A DNA stretch of 64,000 nucleotides, taken from positions 62,001 to 126,000 of the forward strand of contig NZ_JACIAY010000002.1 in NCBI RefSeq assembly GCF_014194975.1. The letters run 5' to 3'. Below are positions 58,194-64,000 of this stretch, piece after piece. The translations under genes were made by a program, and so were the position numbers. The notes below the pieces were generated by a model that ran no database searches, had not been told where the DNA came from, and was given only the letters and a program-made list of their open reading frames with translations. Every line of letters begins with the position of its first letter. The stretch's first letter is position 1. Source of the DNA: Sphingomonas sp. BK580. Lineage in GTDB: Bacteria; Pseudomonadota; Alphaproteobacteria; Sphingomonadales; Sphingomonadaceae.

Positions 58194-59203
58194 CTCGCGC
58201 GCTGGTGGGCACTTACGCGGCAGGCGGCGGCGCCGGGCTGGTGCAACTCGCGCGCGGGGACGAGCGCGCATGGCGGGTGCTCGCGGCGGTGCCGGTCACC
58301 AACGCCTCGTTCGTGCTGACATCGGCGCGGTCCGGCCACCATTATGCGGTCGACGAGGTCGCGGGCACGATCGCCGTGTACAGCGCGGCCGGCGGCTGGG
58401 CGCTGCTCGCGGAGGTGCCGAGCGGCGGCGAGGCGCCGTGCCATCTCGCGTTGTCGGCCGACGAGCGCTTCCTCGCGGTGGCCAATTACGCGAGCGGCAG
58501 CGTGATGTTGCTCGCGCTCGACGCGCGCGGGCTGCCCGCGGGTGACGACGTGTACGTCTACGCGGGCAGCGGGCCCAACCGCGAGCGACAGGAGTCGCCG
58601 CACGCGCACTGGGTCGGCTTCTCCCCCTCCGGCGAGCTGATCGCGGTCGACCTCGGCGCGGACCGGGTCGTGGTTCACGCGGTCGAGGAGCGAGGCGCGC
58701 TCTCGCCGCCGCGCAAGCTCTACGCCGCGCCACCGGGTAGTGGCCCGCGACACCTCGCCTTTCACCCGACGCTGCCGATCGGCTATCTCGTCAGCGAGCT
58801 CGTCCCCGAACTGACGGTGCTGGCTCCCGGCGTGGACGGACTCGTCGCCGTGCATCGCGAGCCGCTGCTCGATCCCGCCGAGGCGAGCGGCGACGCGCTG
58901 GGTGGGGCCATCGTGCTCTCCGCCGACGCGCAGCGGCTCTACGTGACGACGCGCGGCACCGACCGGCTGCTCACCTTCGCGCTCGACGCCCGCGGCCTGC
59001 CGACGCTGCTGGCGCGCGTGCCGAGCGGTGGCGCCTCGCCGCGCCACCTGCTGCCGCTCGATGGTCAGCTGCTCGTCGCGCACGAGCAGGACGGGACGGT
59101 GGCGATCTTCGACCTCGACGAGGGCGGACGCGCCGCCGGCACGCCGCAGCGGCTGAACGTACCCGGCGCCGCCTTCCTCGCCACCGACCGGGAGAGACGA
59201 TGA
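58190..59203 (+). CDS. Lactonase, 7-bladed beta-propeller (Pgl/YbhE type)
   Basis: A 337-residue cytosolic protein of the 6-phosphogluconolactonase YbhE family. Repeated blade motifs are visible, for example CHLALSADERFLAVANYASGSV, HAHWVGFSPSGELIAVDLGADRVVV, PRHLAFHPTLPIGYLVSEL and LSADAQRLYVTTRGTDRLLTF, and the C-terminal SGGASPRHLLPLDGQLLVAHEQDGTVAIF. The family hydrolyses sugar lactones. The GTG start overlaps the stop of the frameshifted SDR (GTGA). Its place between two dehydrogenase genes suggests it opens the lactone that one of them makes. Confidence 0.88.
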   Translation: MTRALVGTYAAGGGAGLVQLARGDERAWRVLAAVPVTNASFVLTSARSGHHYAVDEVAGTIAVYSAAGGWALLAEVPSGGEAPCHLALSADERFLAVANYASGSVMLLALDARGLPAGDDVYVYAGSGPNRERQESPHAHWVGFSPSGELIAVDLGADRVVVHAVEERGALSPPRKLYAAPPGSGPRHLAFHPTLPIGYLVSELVPELTVLAPGVDGLVAVHREPLLDPAEASGDALGGAIVLSADAQRLYVTTRGTDRLLTFALDARGLPTLLARVPSGGASPRHLLPLDGQLLVAHEQDGTVAIFDLDEGGRAAGTPQRLNVPGAAFLATDRERR

Positions 59204-59204
59204 C

Positions 59205-60257
59205 ATGCGCGCCGCGCTGAAGACCGCCGACGGTCGTTTCACGGTGGAGGAGATCGATCCGCCCGAACTCGCCGCCGCCGACTGGGTCCGCGCGCGAGTC
59301 CGCGTCGCCGGCATCTGCGGCACCGACCTGCGCCACTGGAAGAAGCACGAGCCCGAGCTCGCCTGCCACGTCATGGGGCACGAGCTCGCCGGCGAGGTGG
59401 TCGAGGTCGGTCGCGACGTCACCCGCGTCACGCCCGGCGACCGGGTGGTCATCGAGACGGTACTGGGCTGCGGGCAGTGCGACTGGTGCCGCGCGCGCCA
59501 GTACAATCGCTGCCCCGATCTCTATCCGACGCGCACGAGGAGCGTGTCGCGCGCCTACGCCGAGTTCGTCGTCGGACCGCAGCACAAATTCTACCGGCTG
59601 CCCGACCATGTCGGCTTCGACGACGCGGCGCTGATCGACACCTTCTCGGTCTGCCTCCACGCGCACCATCTCGCCGGCTTGGCGATCGGCGACAGCGCGG
59701 CGATCATCGGCGCCGGGCCGATCGGGCTGGGGCAGCTGATGCTGGCCAAGGCGAGCGGCGCGCGCGCGATCGTGATCGACACGGTGGAGCACTCGCTCGC
59801 GGTGGCCCGGGAGCTCGGCGCCGACGCGGTGGTGCGCGCCGATCGCGACGACCCCGTCGCCGCGGTGCTGGCCTTCACCGATGGCCGCGGCGTCGAGGTG
59901 GCGTTCGAGTGCGCGGGCGGCGAGTCGATGCCGACGACGCTGCCCTGGGCGACGCGGATGGCGCGGCGCGGCGGGGCGGTGGTGATCGTCGGCGGCTTCG
60001 ACGCGGGCGAGACCGCGATCCCGCTCGAGTGGCAGCGCATCCAGATGTCCGAGATCCGTCTGTTGCCGAGCGCCAGCTTCGCGCTGCACGACATCGATCC
60101 CGAGCAGGGTCAGGTGCTGGCGCTGGTCGCGCGCGGCGTGCTGAAGACGCAGCCGCTGATCACGCACCGTTTCCCGCTCGAGCGGATCAACGAGGCGTTC
60201 GACGTCGCCCAGGACAAGGAGCGCACCGGCGCGATCTTCGTCGCGGTGGAGCTCTGA
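59205..60257 (+). CDS. Zinc-dependent medium-chain dehydrogenase (sorbitol/threonine dehydrogenase-like)
   Basis: A 350-residue MDR-family dehydrogenase. The catalytic zinc ligands are C38 (GICGTDLRHW), H59-E60 (MGHELAGEV) and a distal acidic residue; the four structural-zinc cysteines are in GCGQCDWCRARQYNRC. The NAD motif GAGPIGLGQLMLAKASGA is at about 168-185. This layout matches sorbitol, L-threonine and related dehydrogenases, and the gene context points to a sugar or polyol. It starts one base after the lactonase stop with GGGAGAG upstream. Exact substrate is open. Confidence 0.88.
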   Translation: MRAALKTADGRFTVEEIDPPELAAADWVRARVRVAGICGTDLRHWKKHEPELACHVMGHELAGEVVEVGRDVTRVTPGDRVVIETVLGCGQCDWCRARQYNRCPDLYPTRTRSVSRAYAEFVVGPQHKFYRLPDHVGFDDAALIDTFSVCLHAHHLAGLAIGDSAAIIGAGPIGLGQLMLAKASGARAIVIDTVEHSLAVARELGADAVVRADRDDPVAAVLAFTDGRGVEVAFECAGGESMPTTLPWATRMARRGGAVVIVGGFDAGETAIPLEWQRIQMSEIRLLPSASFALHDIDPEQGQVLALVARGVLKTQPLITHRFPLERINEAFDVAQDKERTGAIFVAVEL

Positions 60258-60482
60258 GGCGTCGAGACGCCGGAGCCTCGCCGCCGCGAACTGAAGGCCG
60301 ACGTCCGCGGCGACCTTCGAGCCGGCCGCCGGCGGCTGATGCGCTGCAACATCCAGCACTCGATCGGACGGGCGAATTGATGCACTTCAAGACCTAGCGT
60401 CGACGTGATCGAGTGCGGGGCGAATCAGCTTAAAGGACTTTAAAGAGCGAGGCCGGGTACCGCGTGAAGCGTTTAGTCTGAC

Positions 60483-60719
60483 ATGCTTCGTTTCTCGCTC
60501 CACTTCATGGACAAGACCAGTCGGCTGCTCGAGGACCATCGCCTTCGTGCGCCCGACGTCTGGCATGCGATGGCCTGTGCTAACCGACGCCTTCACCGTT
60601 CCTTCGTCGGCTCGCGCGTGCCGACACTGGACCCGCAGGGGAGGGTCGACGTGCTCGACCGGGACGGTGTCATCGTCGCGCGCATCTATTGCGCGGAAGC
60701 CATCGCTGCGATGTCGTGA
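60483..60719 (+). CDS. Small hypothetical protein, DUF6894-like in part
   Basis: A 78-residue soluble protein. Its C-terminal half, QGRVDVLDRDGVIVARIYCAEAIAAM, has the spacing of the final strand-turn-strand of small DUF6894-type proteins (a polar strand, D.DG turn, hydrophobic strand), but the N-terminal half does not match. The DNA upstream is AT-richer than average (CAGCTTAAAGGACTTTAAAGAG, 60427 on), a likely promoter. Its stop overlaps a GTG of the following peptidase frame (GTGA), which supports it being translated. Confidence 0.55.
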   Translation: MLRFSLHFMDKTSRLLEDHRLRAPDVWHAMACANRRLHRSFVGSRVPTLDPQGRVDVLDRDGVIVARIYCAEAIAAMS

Positions 60720-60724
60720 CCGCG

Positions 60725-62587
60725 ATGCGCGTCGATGACGCCGGCGACGAGCCGGCAGCGTTCACCATTCCCGAGCCGGCCGACCGGCCGTACGGGCATC
60801 CGCTCGCGCTCCATGTGGACGCGAGCGATCGTTGGCGCGGGATCCTGCGGGTGAGCGAGCGCGTCCCCGTCGACGCCCCCGGCGACCTGATCCTGCTCTA
60901 TCCCAAATGGCTGCCGGGGTTCCACGCGCCGGTGGCGCCGATCGAGCTGCTCGCCGGGCTCCACTTCGAGGCGGACGGTCGAGCGCTGGAGTGGCGGCGG
61001 CACCCGGTGATGGTTCATGCCTTCGCCGTGTCCGTGCCCGACGGGGTCGCAGCGGTCACGGCGGAGTTCCAGTTCCTGTCGCCGACCGATCCCGCGCAGG
61101 GACGCGTCATCAGCTCGCCCGAAATGCTGCTCCTGCCGTGGAACGCGACCGTCCTCTATCCCGCGGGCCACGCCGCGGGCCAGATCATGTTGGACGCCAG
61201 CCTCACGCTGCCGGAAGGCTGGAGCGCGGCGTGCGCGATCGCATCGGCGCATCGGAAAGGAGAGCGTGTCGTCTTCGAGCGGAGCGCGCTCGACACGCTG
61301 GTCGACTCGCCCGTGCTCGCCGGACGGCACATGATGACCTTCCCGCTCGAGAAACACGTCAGCCTGCACGTCGCCGCCGATGAGCCGCGCCAGACCGCCT
61401 TCGCGAATGATCAGCTTGCTCTCCACCGCGCCGTCGTCGCGGAGACGGTGGAGTTGTTCGGCTCCCGGTCGTTCGACCGCTTCGAGATGCTGCTCGCGCT
61501 CAGCGACACGCTGACCGCGGCCGGGGTGGAGCATCACCGCTCGTTCGAGGCAGTCACCGTGCCCGGCTATGTCACCGACTGGGACAAGCACGTCACCCGG
61601 CGCGACACCATCCCGCACGAGTTTGTTCACAGCTGGAACGGCAAGCACCGGCGCGGCGCCGACTCGTGCGCGCCCTCGTTCGATCGTCCGATCCGGAACG
61701 ATCTGCTATGGGTCTACGAGGGACAGACGCAATATTGGACCAACGTGCTGTGCGCGCGGTCGGGCTTGTGGACGGAGGAGGAGACGCTGGGTGCGCTGGC
61801 GCTCACCGCGGCGCGCTACGAGGCGCGCCCCGGCAGCCGCTGGCGCCCGCTCCTCGACACGACGCGCGACCCGATCATCGCGGCGCGCAGCCCGCTCCCT
61901 TGGCCAAGCTGGCAGCGCAGCGAGGATTATTACGCCGAAGGTGCGCTGCTGTGGCTCGAGGTCGATACGCGGCTGCGCGAACTCTCGGGCGACACACGCT
62001 CGCTCGATGATTTCGCACGATCTTTCTTCGGCGGGGCGGAAGGCGACTGGTCGACACGGCCGTATGACCTCGAGGAGGTGGCCGATCGGCTCGACGCGAT
62101 CGCGCCGTTCCACTGGCGTGCCTTCCTCCTGGAGGCCGTGCACGACACGCGGGAGGGGACGCTGCTGGGCGGCCTGTCGCGCGGCGGCTATCGGCTCGAT
62201 TATGCGGGCACGCTCAATGCCTACCAGCGCTGTCTGGAGGGCGAGACCGGCATCGCCGACCTGACCCATACGATCGGTCTGAGCGTCGGCGGCGACGGTC
62301 GCGTCACCGACGTGCTCTGGGGCGGAGCCGCCTTCGACGCGGGCGTGACGATCGGCACCGTCATCGTCGCGGTGGATCGGCTGCCCTTCTCGGTCGAGCG
62401 GCTGCGCGCGGCCCTGACCGACCGCGCGGATAAGCGCGTGGAGATGGTGGTGCGGCGCGGCGCGACGGTGCGCACGATCGCGCTGCGCACGCCGGGACAT
62501 CTGCGATACCCTCGGCTGGTGCGCGTGCTCGACCAGCCCGACCGACTGAGCGCCATCCTCCGGCCGAGGCGGGTAACTCAGGTGTAG
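60725..62587 (+). CDS. M61-family peptidase with PDZ domain
   Basis: A 620-residue metallopeptidase of the glycyl aminopeptidase (M61) family. The N-terminal beta domain (LLYPKWLPGFHAPVAPIELLAGL) is followed by the thermolysin-like domain with the zinc motif H298-E299-x-x-H302 in TIPHEFVHSWNGKHRRG and the downstream zinc Glu in LLWVYEGQTQYW, and by a C-terminal PDZ domain at about 520-600 (GLSVGGDGRVTDVLWGGAAFDAGVTIGTVIVAVD). No signal peptide is evident, so it may act in the cytosol, unlike some relatives. A GTG at 60716 overlapping the previous stop is an alternative start. It is not followed by related genes. Confidence 0.9.
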   Translation: MRVDDAGDEPAAFTIPEPADRPYGHPLALHVDASDRWRGILRVSERVPVDAPGDLILLYPKWLPGFHAPVAPIELLAGLHFEADGRALEWRRHPVMVHAFAVSVPDGVAAVTAEFQFLSPTDPAQGRVISSPEMLLLPWNATVLYPAGHAAGQIMLDASLTLPEGWSAACAIASAHRKGERVVFERSALDTLVDSPVLAGRHMMTFPLEKHVSLHVAADEPRQTAFANDQLALHRAVVAETVELFGSRSFDRFEMLLALSDTLTAAGVEHHRSFEAVTVPGYVTDWDKHVTRRDTIPHEFVHSWNGKHRRGADSCAPSFDRPIRNDLLWVYEGQTQYWTNVLCARSGLWTEEETLGALALTAARYEARPGSRWRPLLDTTRDPIIAARSPLPWPSWQRSEDYYAEGALLWLEVDTRLRELSGDTRSLDDFARSFFGGAEGDWSTRPYDLEEVADRLDAIAPFHWRAFLLEAVHDTREGTLLGGLSRGGYRLDYAGTLNAYQRCLEGETGIADLTHTIGLSVGGDGRVTDVLWGGAAFDAGVTIGTVIVAVDRLPFSVERLRAALTDRADKRVEMVVRRGATVRTIALRTPGHLRYPRLVRVLDQPDRLSAILRPRRVTQV

Positions 62588-62672
62588 AATCGGAACGAAC
62601 GCTTCTCCGTCTCTTTCCGAGAGGACTCGACGGCGCACTCGACCGGCGCGTCGAAGCGGGAGACAGCACGCG

Positions 62673-63413
62673 TTGATCGAGCGTCATTTTGCCAAGCTTC
62701 GTGCCCGCGGGACGGTGTCGTCGGAGGAGGAGCAGGCGGTCCGCGCCAGCGTCGCCGAGATTCGCACCGTTCCGGCGGACACCCTGGTCGTGCGCGCCTT
62801 TGAGGTGCAGGACCACAGCACGCTGCTGCTCGACGGTGTCCTGTGCCGCTACAAGGACCTGCGCAACGGTCAGCGCCAGATCACCGAGCTTCACGTCGCG
62901 GGCGACTTCGCCGACCTGCACAGCTTCACGCTCACCTACCTGGACCACGACGTGATGAGTCTGACGCCGTGCCGCGTCGCGATCGTGCCGCATCGCGCGC
63001 TGCTCGCGCTGACTGAGCGCTTCCCGTCGCTCGCGCGCAGCTATTGGTTCAGTACCAACCTCGACGCGTCGATCCATCGCGAGTGGGAGGTGTCGCTCGG
63101 GCGCCGCAGCGCGGCGGCGCGCGTCGCGATGCTGCTGAGCGAGCTGCACCAGCGTCTGCTGATCGTCGGCCTCGCGGACGCGCGCGGCTATGACCTGCGG
63201 CTGACCCAGACCGACATCGCGGAATGCACCGGGCTCACCAACGTGTCGGTCAACCGCGTGCTACGCGACCTGCGCGAGGCGAGGGCCGCGTCGGTCACGG
63301 CGGGGCGCGTCTCGATCCTCGATCGCGACGCGCTGTGGCGCACCGCGGAGTTCGACCCGCGCTACCTGTACCTCGGCCGGCGGCCCGCCGCGGGTGGCGG
63401 GGCGGTACGCTGA
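62673..63413 (+). CDS. Crp/Fnr family transcriptional regulator
   Basis: A 246-residue DNA-binding regulator. The N-terminal cyclic-nucleotide-binding-like domain spans about 10-140 (VRAFEVQDHSTLLLDGVLCRYKDLRNGQRQITELHVAGDFADLHSF) and the C-terminal winged helix about 155-230, with the recognition region LTQTDIAECTGLTNVSVNRVLRDLRE. It lacks the four-cysteine cluster of Fnr, so it is not an iron-sulfur sensor; its ligand is unknown. The TTG start is supported by GGGAGA nine bases upstream and by the absence of an earlier in-frame ATG. Its stop is three bases from the convergent nuoD end. Confidence 0.85.
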   Translation: MIERHFAKLRARGTVSSEEEQAVRASVAEIRTVPADTLVVRAFEVQDHSTLLLDGVLCRYKDLRNGQRQITELHVAGDFADLHSFTLTYLDHDVMSLTPCRVAIVPHRALLALTERFPSLARSYWFSTNLDASIHREWEVSLGRRSAAARVAMLLSELHQRLLIVGLADARGYDLRLTQTDIAECTGLTNVSVNRVLRDLREARAASVTAGRVSILDRDALWRTAEFDPRYLYLGRRPAAGGGAVR

Positions 63414-63416
63414 GCG

Positions 63417-64000
63417 TCAGCGATCCACCTCGCCGAAGACAATGTCGATCGAGCCGAGGATCGCGGTGATGTCGGGCAGCATGTGCCCGCGCGACATGAA
63501 GTCCATCGCCTGGAGGTGGCTGAAGCCGGTCGGGCGGATCTTGCAGCGATAGGCCTTGTTGCTGCCGTCGCTGACCAGATAGACGCCGAACTCGCCCTTG
63601 GGGCTCTCGGTGGCGACATAGACCGCCCCGGCGGGCACGTGGAAGCCCTCGGTGTAGAGCTTGAAGTGGTGGATCAGCGCTTCCATCGAGCGCTTCATCT
63701 CGGCGCGATGCGGCGGCTTCACCTTGCGGTCGTCGCTCGCCACCGCGCCGTCAGGCATGTCGCGCAGGCACTGCCGCATGATCCGCGCCGACTGCCGAAC
63801 CTCCTCGACGCGCACCATGAACCGGTCGTAACAGTCGCCACGTGTGCCGACCGGGACCTCGAAGTCCATGTCGGCGTAGACGTCATACGGCTGCGCCCTG
63901 CGCAGGTCCCACGGAATGCCTGAGGCGCGGAGGCAGGGGCCGGAGAAGCCCCAGGCGATCGCGTCGTCGCGCGAGACGGCGCCGATGTCGACGTTGCGCT
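63417..64000 (-). CDS. nuoD: NADH-quinone oxidoreductase subunit D (C-terminal part)
   Basis: The 3' part of nuoD; the start lies beyond the window. The 193 codons shown include [52 protein letters not shown], and the end block [60 protein letters not shown], all near-invariant in complex I 49-kDa subunits and in the [NiFe] hydrogenase-like fold that helps form the quinone site. The rest of the nuo operon should continue to the right (upstream on the minus strand holds nuoC) and to the left would be nuoE, but here a regulator lies instead, so nuoD may end its transcript or the order is altered. Confidence 0.95.
   Translation of the reverse strand, partial: RNVDIGAVSRDDAIAWGFSGPCLRASGIPWDLRRAQPYDVYADMDFEVPVGTRGDCYDRFMVRVEEVRQSARIMRQCLRDMPDGAVASDDRKVKPPHRAEMKRSMEALIHHFKLYTEGFHVPAGAVYVATESPKGEFGVYLVSDGSNKAYRCKIRPTGFSHLQAMDFMSRGHMLPDITAILGSIDIVFGEVDR

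Overview
This is a GC-rich, gene-dense stretch of chromosome from an alphaproteobacterium, most likely a sphingomonad (Sphingomonas or a close relative). The clues are a Sphingomonas-type alkaline phosphatase, DUF4893 and DUF2171 proteins, short HisG, a Tad pilus locus, a separate alpha/beta glycyl-tRNA synthetase, EcfG-type stress promoters (GGAAC-N17-CGTT), and many short palindromes with arms like GTCATCCC...GGGATGAC or GTGCTCC...GGAGCAC. I saw no phage, insertion sequence, CRISPR array or plasmid functions. Genus is inferred from gene content, not from a marker search.

Layout. 1-5.4 kb: end of an extensin-like lipoprotein gene, then serine synthesis (serC, serA) and histidine synthesis (hisG-hisD). 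5.5-14.4 kb: DUF2332, a secreted BNR/sialidase-like protein, a DbpA-like DEAD-box helicase, an SDR, a 2OG-Fe(II) oxygenase, the translation pair pth and rplY, a TraB/GumN lipoprotein and a small secreted protein. 14.6-20.4 kb: glyQ, glyS (carrying a palindromic repeat inside its coding sequence) and ppdK. 20.4-28.2 kb, minus strand: a membrane-anchored coiled-coil protein behind a stress promoter, then a Tad pilus block cpaA-cpaB-cpaC-cpaD-cpaE-tadB-tadC that lacks the motor ATPase cpaF and any Flp pilin gene.

28.3-34.4 kb: overlapping lipase-like, FAD oxidoreductase and cutA genes; convergent to them a PhoK-like phosphatase; divergent from that a DsbD-like reductase. 34.5-40.0 kb: an overlapping operon of circularly permuted ATP-grasp, alpha-E and transglutaminase-like genes in which the transglutaminase-like protein has lost its catalytic cysteine; a second transglutaminase with an intact triad lies 1.5 kb downstream, after thpR and a Bax-inhibitor-1 protein. 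40.0-54.4 kb: small stress-type proteins, extensin-like and NUDIX genes, tRNA-Ala(CGC), a Tyr/Gly/Arg-rich DUF2171 protein, a chemoreceptor, a zinc metallopeptidase, 3-hydroxybutyrate dehydrogenase, a cation diffusion facilitator, chorismate mutase and a long-chain polyprenyl diphosphate synthase.

54.8-60.3 kb: a tightly packed operon of DUF4383, an unrecognised 749-residue protein, a frameshifted SDR, a beta-propeller lactonase and a zinc dehydrogenase. By content it could oxidise a sugar or polyol through a lactone. 60.5-64 kb: a small protein, an M61-type peptidase with PDZ domain, a Crp/Fnr regulator and the 3' end of nuoD.

Starts were chosen from family N-termini, ribosome binding sites and the stop-start overlaps (ATGA, GTGA) that are frequent here. 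All functions rest on reading motifs by eye; no database search was made.
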